A DNA stretch of 64,000 nucleotides from Cutibacterium modestum (GTDB lineage Bacteria; Actinomycetota; Actinomycetes; Propionibacteriales; Propionibacteriaceae). This document shows positions 48,438 to 58,391 of the stretch, one piece after another (positions within the stretch are counted from its first letter, which is position 1; the number at the start of each line of letters is the position of its first letter). The position numbers were made by a program, and so were the translations under genes. The stretch is from contig NZ_BJEN01000001.1 of the NCBI RefSeq assembly GCF_008326345.1, forward strand, positions 620,001-684,000, read 5' to 3'. The notes under the pieces are model-generated. The model saw nothing but the letters and a program-made list of their open reading frames with translations. It was not told the origin of the DNA and did no database searches.

Positions 48438-51280
48438 ATGAACCGTGGTGCATGCTCGTCTCTTCCACCCGCACTCCTCACAGATCTGCTGGAGGCCCTT
48501 GGGGAAAGCAAGGTCAGCCAAGATCCGCTCGACCTCGCCGCAGTAGCCCCTGATGCCTCCCACTATTTGCTCACTCCCGGAGCCCTAGTCCGTGCGGGAT
48601 CTACCTCCGACGTGGCAGCAGCAATGGCAGCTGCGAAGCGCCATAGGGTAGCGGTCAATTTCCGTTCTGGTGGAACGAGCCTGTCCGGCCAAGGGTCAAC
48701 GGTTGGGGTGATGGTCGACACCCGGCGGTCCTTCCGTGGCATCGAGGTGCTCGACGGTGGCCGCAAGGTTCGCGTCCAGCCTGGGGCGACGATCGTCGCC
48801 GTCAATTCCGTCCTTGCTCGGTACGGACGCAAACTCGGCCCCGACCCGGCGTCGTCCGTGGCATGCACCTTTGGCGGAGTGTTGGCCGACAACTCCTCAG
48901 GTATGAGCTGCGGCACCGTCGCCAACTCCTACCGTACCCTCGACTCGATGGTCTTCGTGCTGGCGTCGGGCACCGTCATTGACACCTCGGACCCGCAATA
49001 CGAAGACAAACTGGCACATGACGAGCCCGAGCTCGTCGAGACACTCATGGCGCTGCGAGACCAATGCCACGAACAGAGCCGGGCCGACGAGATCGCCTTC
49101 CAATTCTCGCGCAAGAATACAATGGGCTACGGGCTCAACGCCTTCCTTGACTACGACACTCCAGCGCAGATTCTCTCCCATCTCATGATCGGCTCGGAGG
49201 GAACTCTCGGATTCATCTCCTCGGCCGTCATGAACACCGTGAAAATCATGCCAAACCTGGCCACCGCTTTACTCCACTTCCCTACTCTTGACGCTGCCAC
49301 TAAGGCTCTTCCAGCTTTAGTGGAATCGGGGGTAACCGTCACCGAGCTCATGGATTCCTCGTCCCTCCGGCTGTGTCGCGATGACCCGGCTAACGGTCAC
49401 ATCATCCCACCGGCTCCCGGAAGTGGAGATGCTGCTCTTCTCGTCGAATACCACTGCCCAGATCAACAGTCACGAGACGAGGCTGTTAAAGCTGGCAACT
49501 CTGTCATTTCCGGTCTGAACCTCGTCAATGAGCCGACTTTCACCGACGACCCTGCTGTTCGTGGTCCCATCTGGACTCTGCGCAATGGCCTATATGCCAA
49601 GGTCGCCGGCACACGACAGTCCGGCCAAACAGCCTTGCTGGAGGACATCGCCGTTCCCATCGAGGCCCTCGCCGGGGTGTGCGGCGACCTGCAGCAACTC
49701 TTTGGTGAACACAACTACCCAGAGTCGATCATCTTCGGCCATGCCAAGGACGGGAACATTCATTTCCTCGTCGTCGAAGACTTCCGCAACAAGACGGGCC
49801 TGGATCGTTACGAAAAATTTACCGAAGACATGGTGTCCCTCGTCCTGGATACCCACGGTACCCTCAAGGCCGAGCACGGCACCGGACGCATCATGGCCCC
49901 CTTCGCTGCACGCCAGTACGGACCTGACCTCTACCGGATCATGCGTCAGATCAAAGAGTCGGTGGACCCGACAGGAGTGCTCAACCGCGGCACCATCATC
50001 ACCGACGACCCACGATTGCACCTCAAGGAGGTCAAGCTCACCCCAACTGTCCAGGAGGAGGTCGATCGCTGCGTCGAATGTGGGTACTGCGAGCCGGTCT
50101 GCCCATCACGGGATCTCACATTGACACCTCGCCAGCGGATCGTCATACAACGCGCCATCGCTCAGGCACAAGCTGACGGGGATGAAGAGCTAGCGACTGA
50201 CCTCGAGGAGCATGCGACCTACTCGGTAGTGCAAACTTGTGCTGTTGATGGCATGTGCCAGACCAACTGCCCCCTGCACATCAATACCGGTGATTTGGTG
50301 CGGCGACTTCGAGCTGACCATAACCCTGCCGCCTGGCAAGCCACCTGGGATTTAGCAGCTAAGGGGTGGGGCCCTTCGTCATGGCGGCAAGCGCCGGAAT
50401 GTCAGCGATCAAACCTATTCCCGCGACAGCAACCAATGTCCTCACCGGAGCTGCCCGGGCCGTCCTGGGAGCCGACCGCATCCCGCAAGTTTCCGATGAG
50501 CTGCCTGCTGGTGGTAAACGACGCAGTTCCGGTCACCGCAGTGCCCCGCGTGGACGTCCCGAGGTGGTGTATCTGCCAGCCTGCGTCAACACTATGTTTG
50601 GCGGCGCCATTCCAGGCGAGAAGACGACCGAGTTCGCGATCATTTCCCTGCTCACCGCGGCTGGGATCGGAGTGACTGTTCCTGAGGGGATTAATTCGCT
50701 GTGCTGCGGCACCCCGTGGAAGTCCAAGGGGATGACGAAGGGATACGAGACGATGCGTCGTCGTGTCGTTAACGTCATGCGTCGAGCTACTCGAGGCGGA
50801 GAACTGACGGTGATTTCCGACGCGGTGAGTTGTTCGGAGGGCTTCGTTCATGAACTCGAGTACGAGGGTGCCACAGGCATTCAGGTGGTTGACGCTGTTC
50901 AATACGTTGCCGACAAGGTTCTGCCCATCATGCCGGTGCTACCCAAAGTGGCGACGGCGGCACTTCACCCAACCTGCTCGTCGACCCGGATGAATTGGAG
51001 CGATTCATTGAAGCGCTGCGCGGAAGCGGTGGCAGACGAGGTTGTCGTCGCCGACACCTGGGGTTGCTGTGGGTTCGCCGAGGACCGCAGCATGTTGCAT
51101 CCAGAGCTCACTGAATCGGCCACTCGCCGGGAAGCTGATGAACTCGGCCAGCGAAAGTTCGACCTCTACCTGTCAGCCAACCGCACCTGCGAGCTCGGCA
51201 TGGAACGAGCTACGGGCAAGTCGTGGCGCCACGTGCTCTCAGTACTCGCTGAGCGCATGGTGGAATACGCTCCAGCATGA
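48438..51280 (+). pseudogene. FAD-linked/4Fe-4S D-lactate dehydrogenase-type oxidoreductase, frameshifted
   Basis: A large membrane-peripheral flavoprotein type of about 947 residues, oxidising D-lactate or a related 2-hydroxyacid. The FAD-binding part has VNFRSGGTSLSGQGSTVGV and DPASSVACTFGGVLADNSSG; the C-terminal flavin domain has ILGHAKDG-like IIFGHAKDGNIHFLV and KAEHGTGRIMAPF. Iron-sulphur ligands are CVECGYCEPVCPS and CAVDGMCQTNC. The CCG-type C-terminal region has PACVNTMFGG, NSLCCGTPW and DTWGCCGFAEDRS. One base is missing in a G-run at 50363-50371, so the frame leaves LAAKGWG and resumes at PFVMAASAGMSA; as given the first product ends at 50675. C. acnes-type fermenters use lactate heavily, so loss would matter. 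Confidence 0.82.
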
Positions 51281-51299
51281 TTAATGCAATCTGAACATT

Positions 51300-51330
51300 C
51301 CCGGCCATCTCTAGCTGAGCCGGGTTTTGT
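51300..51330 (+). terminator. Intrinsic terminator after the D-lactate dehydrogenase-type gene
   Basis: CCCGGC and GCCGGG pair around a 13-base loop and are followed by TTTTGT. It starts 20 bases after the stop codon at 51280. Confidence 0.7.
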
Positions 51331-51579
51331 CTCTGTCCTGCCAATGCCCCCGCCAACGGAGCATTGGCACCCAGGCCCTTTACGAAGCGCCCCGATATCC
51401 TAGTTATGGGAAGCGACCGGTGGATCAGCAACACTGACATCTCAAGGGGCCGACCACCATCTATCCAACATGAGATATATCTCTCTTTTTCTCCTGGATA
51501 GCGCTTTGGTCAGCTCGGATCCCTAGCACTGCGCGGCACACATCGTCGTTATACTGCCGGGGAGTCCACATGGTTTTAC

Positions 51580-52179
51580 CAACATCATCGAAACACGAAC
51601 CCTCACCGTCGACGCCCTAACAGACCAGGTCATGGCTGTCATCAATAACGCCATCGGGATGAACCTTTTGATTTCGTTGGACACTCACTCGGTGCCGCAG
51701 TAGCCGAATACATCGCGGCGACTCAGCGAACGCGTCCCGACCCTCGCCCTGCTCGCCAGGTGGATTACCACCGAAGGTAGCCAGAAGCTCCGCAATGGAG
51801 TCTGGCGCAAGTTCTACGAGGAGAAATCAGAGGCTATTCGCTATTACATGGCCTCCCCTAACTTCGTGCGCAACGCCGATCCAAATATGATCGAGGCTGC
51901 CATCGCCGCCTTACCGACTAACAAGTTCATTGCCTCCCACACGGGCCTCAACGACCATGTTGACGTTTCCAACATCACCGGCGACGTCTCCGCAACAATC
52001 CTCGTCGCCACCGGTGCCGAAGACATGATGCCCCCAAGCACCACTCCCGGGCTCTCTTTGGCGTCGTTCCCGACACCCACTACATCGAGACGTCTACCGG
52101 ACATGGCACCTCCATGGAGCGTCCCACCGAGGTCATCCAGGTCATCGACCTGTTCACTACCCAGCTGGAACGATCATGA
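51580..52179 (+). pseudogene. Alpha/beta hydrolase, degraded
   Basis: Pieces of one alpha/beta hydrolase appear in different frames: TVDALTDQVMAVINNAIG, then the nucleophile elbow FVGHSLGAAVAEYIAAT from about 51673, then VPTLALLARWITTEG and KFYEEKSEAIRYYMASPN, and finally PTEVIQVIDLFTTQLERS ending at TGA 52177-52179. At least three frame changes are needed to join them, and no start codon or N-terminal strand is evident before 51580. The last bases overlap the start of the monooxygenase remnant as ATGA, showing the two were once an operon. Confidence 0.7.
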
Positions 52180-53444
52180 CTACTCCAATCAAGGCCCCCC
52201 AATATGTCCGATGCCGACTCATTCACTCCTGACCCGAAATTCATCACTGAGGTCAATTTCCACGAATCGGTACCCACCGGAGTCCATGTTGAAGTCATCA
52301 TCACAGGTGGCGGATTCTCTGGAATCTGTCTGGGGGCTTTGTTGCGCCGTCGCAGTCACCGCTATTCTCTCCTCATCGGCCGTAATGAAAACTAGGGAGG
52401 CTGCTGGTCCGCGAATCCCCGACATTCCCGGTAGCGACTCTCCTCCAGGTAACATTTTCCACTCCGCCCGATAGGACACCTCAGTGGACCTCACCGGCAA
52501 GACAGTCGCGGTAGTCGGGATCGGTGTTTATTCCATCCAGGTGACGCCTACCGTCGCGACGATGGCTGATCAACTCGTTGTATTCCAGCGCACTCCGGCC
52601 TACGTCATATCTTGCATCGATCCGCCCTACTGCAAGATCGAGAAGAAAAGATACCGTCTCACCCGGGCGAGATGTTGCGGGAGAGCGACGACCCCCTCTG
52701 GCAGGCTAAGGCTCTCTATGGCGCTACACGCCTCATTCCAGCGATGCAATAGCACGTCAAGAGACTCACGTTGAACCATCTAGAGTCCCTGGTTGAGAAC
52801 CCGGAAACTCGCGAACTTCTCACACCGACCTACACCACCGACTACAAGCGGCTCCTCGTCAGCAACGACTACTTCATGGCCTTCAACCGGGACGACGTCA
52901 CCCTTGAGCCATCTGCTCTAGCGTCGTCGAGGGATCAACCCTCGTCTCCACCAACGGGGAGAGCTATGAGTCAGACACCATCATTCTGTGCACCGGATTC
53001 ACAGTGAGCCAGCCGATCGACGCAGCCTACGTACGACGAGAAAGGTAAAACCCTCGCAGATGTGTGGGGCACGAAAAAGCGCCAACCCACACCCAGACAT
53101 AGCGCAGTTTCCCGACCCTGTTTACCGTCTATGCACGTAACTAGCCTAGGACGCAAGTCCTCGGTTCACATCATCGAGCTCCATGCTGCAGCCGTCGTCC
53201 AAGTCTTCGACTACTGCCACGGCACCGGCCGTACCGCCCTTGAGCTAACGGGTGAGACCGACAAGGCATAGAACGAACGGCTGCGGGAACGGTCTCGCGA
53301 TACCGTTGAAACTCTAACGGCAGCTGTTCAGCGTGGTACATCGACGAGCGAACCGGCCAGCTCACCGCCATCTGACCCGGCTACGCCTATGCCTTCCACG
53401 TTCAAAATGGTCACTTCGATCCCGCCCGGTTCGCCATGCAATGA
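52176..53444 (+). pseudogene. Baeyer-Villiger/FAD-containing monooxygenase, degraded
   Basis: Fragments in order: an FAD motif VEVIITGGGFSGICLGALL near 52290; DLTGKTVAVVGIGVYSIQVT from 52484, where the NADPH motif GxGxxA/G is altered; DQLVVFQRTPAYVIS; RELLTPTYTTDYKRLLVSND; NRDDVTLEP; then STLVSTNGESYESDTIILC and TGFTVSQP in another frame; and a C-terminal WYIDERTGQLTAI followed by TGA at 53373-53375 where tryptophan is expected, then PGYAYAFHVQNGHFDPARF. Many frameshifts, at least one nonsense codon and probable deletions make it dead. With the adjacent hydrolase it suggests a lost ketone-to-ester-to-acid pathway. Confidence 0.75.
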
Positions 53445-53506
53445 CAGTCGAGTTGTGAGGAGCATCCCCGGTGCCCCTCACAGCTGGTGCTGCTCATTAA
53501 CACCAA

Positions 53507-56185
53507 TCAGTGCGCAGCCTCGAACCAGGACCGTCCGACCCCGATCGACACCGTCAACGGGACCGATAGCTCCATAGCGTGCCCCATAGCGTCGGTAACG
53601 ATCTGGCGAACCTTCTCTTCCTCATCCTTAGTAACCTCAAGGATGAGTTCGTCGTGCACCTGCAGCAGCACCCGGCTCGTCAAACCTGCCTCGGCGAGTT
53701 TCTGGTCGGTGGCGACCATGGCCAGTTTGATGAGGTCAGCTGCCGATCCTTGGATGGGAGCGTTGAGGGCGGCGCGCTCGGCCATGTCTCGACGCTGACG
53801 ATTCGTCGAGGTGAGATCAGGAAGGTAGCGACGACGTCCCAAGAGGGTTTCGGTGTAGCCCTGACGACGCGCCTGATCGACGACCTCTTCAAGGTACTCG
53901 TGTACCTTCCCGAACCGGCTGAAGTAGCCGGCCATGAGTTCCTTAGCCTCGCCCACGCTGACCTTAAGCTGGTTAGATAACCCATAGGCGCTCAATCCGT
54001 AGGCCAGTCCGTAATTCATGGCCTTGATCTTGGAGCGTTGAGCCACGCTGACATCCTCGGGAGCAACGCCGAATACGTGAGATGCCGTCACGGTGTGGAA
54101 ATCCTGACCTGACCGGAAGGCGTCAATGAGAGATTGGTCCCCAGAGACGTGTGCCATAATCCGCATCTCGATCTGGGAGTAATCAGCGCTCAGGAGGGAC
54201 TCGTACCCCTCACCGACAACGAATCCTTCGCGGATGCGTCGTCCTTCCTCTGTGCGCATCGGAATGTTCTGGAGGTTCGGGTCCTTACTCGACAATCTCC
54301 CAGTCGCGGCGATCGTCTGCATATACGTGGTGTGGACCCGGCCGTCATCACGGATCTCCTTGAGCAACCCGTCGACAGTCTGACGTAACTTGATGGCGTC
54401 TCGATGCTCGAGAAGATGAGCTAGGAACGGATGCTCGGTCTTCTCGTACAATCCAGCCAGAGCGTCCGCGTCAGTGGTATACCCGGATTTGGTGCGCCGA
54501 GTCTTCGGCATGTCAAGCTTCTCGAAGAGTACCCCCTGCAGTTGCTTGGGGGAAGACAGATTGATCTTCTCTCCAGCTGCTTCCCATGCGGCCCCCTGGG
54601 CTCGTGTCACCCGTTCGTCAAACTCGGACCGCAGCCCCTCGAGGATGTCCGTATCGACAGCTATACCAACTCGCTCCATCGAGATAAGGCACCTCTGCAC
54701 CCCCATCTCGACATCGTGCAACAGCTCGGACCCGCCGCGTGCCTCGACCTCCTTCTCCATGACATCAGCCAGCTTGGTGACGGCCACTGCTCTTTCCATA
54801 GACTCAGCAGAAGAGTCATTGCCAAAGTCGAGCATGGCTTGATCAGAGTTTTCCTCTCCCTCGCCCAGGGTGAGGTTGAGGTGGGTACGCACCGCATCAT
54901 CGAACTTATGGGAACGGCGATCTGGATGAAGTAAGTAGGAGGCAAGCTCGGTGTCACAGGTCAGACCCGCGACCTCCCAGCCGCGCCCGGCGAGGGCCTC
55001 CACCGGGCCCTTGGCTGAATGCATGGCCTTAGGACATTCGTTGTCGGCCAGCCAGGCAGCAAAGGATTTCTCATCTTCAGGATCCAACTCCGCGGCGTCG
55101 AACCACACTGCATGGCCGTCAACGCATCCCAGCGCGACAGCTTCCACATCTCCGGATCCGTTTTCCCAACGACCAGTGACGTCGACGCCAACACGGCCTT
55201 CGGTTGCGGACAGCCATGTGCTCAATGTCCTCGGTTTCAGGGCCGTCCCGGAGACCTCAAGGGTGTCGTCAGCCTCGACCACCTCATCGGCATCAGATTC
55301 GGAAGCCAGGGCACGAACGCGGTCCCACAAAGTGCGAAATTCCAGGGTGTCGAAGACCGCGCGAGTGGCCTTGGGGTCCCAGGGTTGCCGGGCCAGTTCA
55401 GCCAGGGTGACGTCAAGGTCAAGGTCACGAACCAGGGCATTAAGCTTGCGGTTACGAACGACGTCGTCGAGGTGATCACGGAGCGATTGTCCGGCCTTCC
55501 CCTTGACGGTGTCGGCTTGACGAATGAGGTTCTCCAGACCGTCATAAGCCGTCAGCCATTTCACCGCTGTCTTAGGACCAACACCGGGAACCCCCGGCAG
55601 GTTATCGGCACTCTCCCCCACCAAAGCTGCCAGCTCCGGATACCGAGCCGGCGGCACCAGGTATTTCTCCTCAACGGTCTTCGGTGTCATGCGAGCGAGG
55701 TCGGAAACACCCTTGCGTGGGTATAGCACCGTCACCTGGTCATTCACCAGCTGCATGGCGTCACGGTCTCCCGAAACCAGCAAAGACTTGAATCCTTCCG
55801 CAGTCGCCCGGGTAGACAGAGTCGCGAGGATGTCGTCGGCTTCGTAATTCTCTTTAGACAGATGGGCGATGTGAAGAGCATCGAGGACCTCTTTGATGAG
55901 GTCAATCTGACCGGGGAATTCCGGCGGCGTGGCGGCGCGACCGGCCTTGTACTCAGAGTACTCGGTAGTGCGGAAGATGCCTCCAGCGAGATCCCATGCC
56001 ACCGCAACGTGGGTGGGCTTCTCGTTACGCAGCAGATTGATAAGCATCGCGATGAAGCCATGCACCGCATTGGTGTGCTGCCCCGTCGAAGTGGTGAAGC
56101 TCTCCACCGGCAGAGCGTAAAAGGCTCGAAAGGCCATCGAATGCCCGTCAAGAACCATGAGGATGGGCTGCGTCGTCTCACTCAT
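53507..56185 (-). CDS. polA: DNA polymerase I
   Basis: 892 residues from ATG 56185; the frame is open upstream but that part overlaps the divergent thioesterase gene. N-terminal 5'-3' exonuclease: MVLDGHSMAFRAFYAL, EADDILATL, LLVSGDRDAMQLV, GVPGVGPKTAVKWL. The middle 3'-5' exonuclease-like domain appears to lack the catalytic acidic motifs, as in other actinobacterial Pol I. Polymerase motifs: A LLSADYSQIEMRIMAHVSGD, B RSKIKAMNYGLAYGLSAYGL, C LLQVHDELILEV. Needed for Okazaki-fragment processing and repair. Complete and undamaged despite adjoining the pseudogene region. Confidence 0.96.
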   Translation of the reverse strand: MSETTQPILMVLDGHSMAFRAFYALPVESFTTSTGQHTNAVHGFIAMLINLLRNEKPTHVAVAWDLAGGIFRTTEYSEYKAGRAATPPEFPGQIDLIKEVLDALHIAHLSKENYEADDILATLSTRATAEGFKSLLVSGDRDAMQLVNDQVTVLYPRKGVSDLARMTPKTVEEKYLVPPARYPELAALVGESADNLPGVPGVGPKTAVKWLTAYDGLENLIRQADTVKGKAGQSLRDHLDDVVRNRKLNALVRDLDLDVTLAELARQPWDPKATRAVFDTLEFRTLWDRVRALASESDADEVVEADDTLEVSGTALKPRTLSTWLSATEGRVGVDVTGRWENGSGDVEAVALGCVDGHAVWFDAAELDPEDEKSFAAWLADNECPKAMHSAKGPVEALAGRGWEVAGLTCDTELASYLLHPDRRSHKFDDAVRTHLNLTLGEGEENSDQAMLDFGNDSSAESMERAVAVTKLADVMEKEVEARGGSELLHDVEMGVQRCLISMERVGIAVDTDILEGLRSEFDERVTRAQGAAWEAAGEKINLSSPKQLQGVLFEKLDMPKTRRTKSGYTTDADALAGLYEKTEHPFLAHLLEHRDAIKLRQTVDGLLKEIRDDGRVHTTYMQTIAATGRLSSKDPNLQNIPMRTEEGRRIREGFVVGEGYESLLSADYSQIEMRIMAHVSGDQSLIDAFRSGQDFHTVTASHVFGVAPEDVSVAQRSKIKAMNYGLAYGLSAYGLSNQLKVSVGEAKELMAGYFSRFGKVHEYLEEVVDQARRQGYTETLLGRRRYLPDLTSTNRQRRDMAERAALNAPIQGSAADLIKLAMVATDQKLAEAGLTSRVLLQVHDELILEVTKDEEEKVRQIVTDAMGHAMELSVPLTVSIGVGRSWFEAAH

Positions 56186-56255
56186 ATCGTTGACTTTAGA
56201 GGACGCCACAGACAAAGAGACGCAACCAGGTGGCACACGATGGCATGCTTCACTT

Positions 56256-56669
56256 GTGACGTATTCCATTCCTGAACATCCACTTCCCGACTGGCTTGCA
56301 GAGCTCGTCAGCCCCCTTGACGACAAGCTCAGCGTCAAGGTCCGAGAGATTTCACCCAACCGCTGCGTCGTCACAGCACCGCTAGACGGCAATACCCAAC
56401 CTATGGGCCTGTGGCACGGGGGTGGCTCCGGGGTCCTGGTGGAGACCGCCGGGTCGCTGGCAGCCATAGCTCATGCCCGGACCTTCAAACATTCGGCGGT
56501 CGGAATCGAGCTGTCGGTTTCGCACCTGCGCCCGCCGCACGGCCATCAAGTTATCGCGACCGCGACAGCCGTGCACCTCGGCAAACGTACAACGACCCAC
56601 ACCGTCGAGATCGTCGACGATGAGGGCCGTATCTGTGCTATCGGAAGGATGACTTGTCAAGTCGTCTAA
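56256..56669 (+). CDS. PaaI-type hotdog-fold thioesterase
   Basis: 137 residues from GTG 56256; the frame is open to 56157 but that overlaps polA. The hotdog signature is MGLWHGGGSGVLVETAGSLA, with HGGG in place of the common HGG; the strand SAVGIELSVSHLRPPHGHQV follows, then RTTTHTVEIVDDEGRICAIG. It probably hydrolyses a small acyl-CoA thioester; substrate unknown. It is divergent from polA with about 70 bases between starts, and converges with pdtaR. Confidence 0.85.
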   Translation: MTYSIPEHPLPDWLAELVSPLDDKLSVKVREISPNRCVVTAPLDGNTQPMGLWHGGGSGVLVETAGSLAAIAHARTFKHSAVGIELSVSHLRPPHGHQVIATATAVHLGKRTTTHTVEIVDDEGRICAIGRMTCQVV

Positions 56670-56688
56670 GAGGACCAGCAGCCCGAAA

Positions 56689-57321
56689 TCACTTTTCGCT
56701 CTCGGCGTGATCGATAACTCCCTGAGCCACCTCGCGCATTGACTTACGCAAATCCATAGCGGTCTTCTGGATCCACCGGAAGGCCTCCGGCTCAGTAAGG
56801 TCGAGGCTGGTCTGCAAAATACCTTTGGCTTGATCAACAATCTTGCGCGACTCGAGGCGCTCCTCCAGGTCCATGACCTCGTCCTCAACGCCGCGGATCT
56901 CGGCGAATCGGGCCATAGCGATTTCGATAGCTGGAATGACATCCGAAGCGTCGAAAGGCTTGACTACGTAGGCCATCGCGCCCGCTTCCTTGGCACGCTT
57001 AATGAGATCGCGCTGTGAGAAAGCGGTCAGCATGACGACAGCGCAAATACGATCTTCGGCGATCTTGTCGGCCGCGGTGATGCCGTCCATCTTGGGCATC
57101 TTGACGTCCATGACGATCAGGTCGGGCCCGAGCTCGTTGGCCAAGCGGACGGCCTCTTCGCCGTCACTAGCCTGACCGACGATCTCGTAACCGTGCTCCT
57201 CGAGCAACTCGACGAGATCGAGACGGATAAGAGCCTCATCCTCGGCGACTACGACACGTGGATGTTCCGTCTCCGCCCCCGAGTCGGAGGTCGACCGGGT
57301 TGAGTCCTGTGGCTTGCTCAC
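56689..57321 (-). CDS. pdtaR: ANTAR-domain response regulator, PdtaR-like
   Basis: 210 residues from GTG 57321, chosen because CAAGGA lies six bases upstream; ATGs at 57336 and 57351 are in frame but without such a site. The receiver domain has RVVVAEDEALIRLDLVELLE, the phospho-acceptor Asp in LIVMDVKMPKMDG, VVMLTAF, and YVVKPFDASD. The C-terminal ANTAR RNA-binding domain reads LEERLESRKIVDQAKGILQT, then EPEAFRWIQKTAMDLRKSM. PdtaR-type proteins bind paired hairpins in target mRNAs and respond to PdtaS kinase; no kinase gene is in this window. Confidence 0.9.
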   Translation of the reverse strand: MSKPQDSTRSTSDSGAETEHPRVVVAEDEALIRLDLVELLEEHGYEIVGQASDGEEAVRLANELGPDLIVMDVKMPKMDGITAADKIAEDRICAVVMLTAFSQRDLIKRAKEAGAMAYVVKPFDASDVIPAIEIAMARFAEIRGVEDEVMDLEERLESRKIVDQAKGILQTSLDLTEPEAFRWIQKTAMDLRKSMREVAQGVIDHAESEK

Positions 57322-57500
57322 GGTTATTCCTTGCATGTCGAACGTTGACAACTCGGTTTAATCCTAGTGGTTGTGAGGTCTTACTGCACATGCACGTGTC
57401 CCTGACTAGCAGATCTTCTTCGTCCGAAGTGCTCGCTCAACCAGTCGGCGTGAGTGGCGAATCGGCATCCGGACGCAACTGTGGCACAATAGGCGAGCCG

Positions 57501-57583
57501 GCCCGAGTGGCGGAATGGTAGACGCGGCGCACTCAAAATGCGTTGTCCTTGCGGGCGTAGGGGTTCGACTCCCCTCTCGGGCA
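57501..57583 (+). tRNA. tRNA-Leu (anticodon CAA)
   Basis: Acceptor arms GCCCGAG and CTCGGGC with discriminator A pair fully. The anticodon stem-loop GCGCA-CTCAAAA-TGCGT gives anticodon CAA. There is a long class II variable arm, and the T-arm GGGGTTCGACTCCCC is canonical. The 3' CCA is not encoded. It lies alone between pdtaR and crcB. Confidence 0.95.
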
Positions 57584-57591
57584 CTGCCGGC

Positions 57592-57963
57592 TTATACCTG
57601 TGCTCCCAGGTTTAGCCCCAGGGTCGCCGCCAGTACTCCCGCAATTGCCATCCCAATACAGTGCAGCGTTCCCACATGTATCCCCTGCCCTGATGAGGTA
57701 CGTGCTGTCTCCACGGAGGCTGTGCTGAAGGTCGTAAACCCGCCACAAAAACCCGTCCCCAACGGGCCGTTAAGATGCTGCGAAAACCCCATATGGTTAA
57801 GCGCCACAGCGGTAATAAACCCCAACACCAGTGATCCCGCCACATTAATGACCAAGGTCCCTACCGGAACTGGAGCCGGGAACCGCGAGTTAATACGCGA
57901 GTCGAGCAGGAAGCGCGCTACCGCACCAAGACCACCAGCCAGGCATACCCACATCATCATCAT
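57592..57963 (-). CDS. crcB: Fluoride channel subunit CrcB/Fluc (second copy)
   Basis: 123 residues from ATG 57963, overlapping the stop of the upstream crcB as ATGA. Four membrane helices, with VCLAGGLGAVARFLLD, VGTLVINVAGSLVLGFI and the channel motif GFCGGFTTFSTASVE. Fluc proteins export fluoride as dual-topology dimers; two adjacent copies usually form a heterodimer with fixed opposite orientations. The tRNA-Leu gene ends nine bases from its stop, on the opposite strand. No fluoride riboswitch was seen upstream. Confidence 0.88.
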   Translation of the reverse strand: MMMMWVCLAGGLGAVARFLLDSRINSRFPAPVPVGTLVINVAGSLVLGFITAVALNHMGFSQHLNGPLGTGFCGGFTTFSTASVETARTSSGQGIHVGTLHCIGMAIAGVLAATLGLNLGAQV

Positions 57964-58391
57964 GACGACCTTCTGCCAACCGCAACACGCACTACAGCAA
58001 TCATGGCCCATGCCAGCAATGCACCTGCCACGACGCTCGTCACGAGGTAGATAACGCCCAATAACCATTTCCCTGACATGACGCGCTGGCCAGTCTCTAC
58101 TGCAAGGGTGGAGTAAGTCGTAAATCCACCCAACAATCCGGTTCCCACGCAAAGCCGTACCGCTCGACGAACCCCTTCGTCAGGACCAGCATGGACGAGC
58201 ACCTCGAGCAGGATCGCCAGTGCAAAGACTCCGACAAGATTAGTAGCCAGCGTCCCCCACGGAACACCGTCTGCCCGCGAAGGCCAGACATGGGCAATTC
58301 CGGCGCGCATGAGAGTACCGAAGCATCCACCCAGGAATATCAATCCCACCAACACAGGACGGCGATCAAGGAATCCTGGTTTCACTGCCAT
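57960..58391 (-). CDS. crcB: Fluoride channel subunit CrcB/Fluc (first copy)
   Basis: 143 residues, four helices. Motifs: VLVGLIFLGGCFGTLMRAGI, WGTLATNLVGVFALAILLEV, and the channel signature GLLGGFTTYSTLAVETGQ. Paired with the following crcB gene. Its start lies ten bases inside the end of the universal-stress gene, so usp-crcB-crcB is one operon. Confidence 0.88.
   Translation of the reverse strand: MAVKPGFLDRRPVLVGLIFLGGCFGTLMRAGIAHVWPSRADGVPWGTLATNLVGVFALAILLEVLVHAGPDEGVRRAVRLCVGTGLLGGFTTYSTLAVETGQRVMSGKWLLGVIYLVTSVVAGALLAWAMIAVVRVAVGRRSS

Noticed and set aside
57501-57583. tRNA-Leu as an attachment site for an island
   Set aside because: No partial repeat of its 3' end was noticed, and the adjacent genes (crcB, pdtaR) look ordinary.
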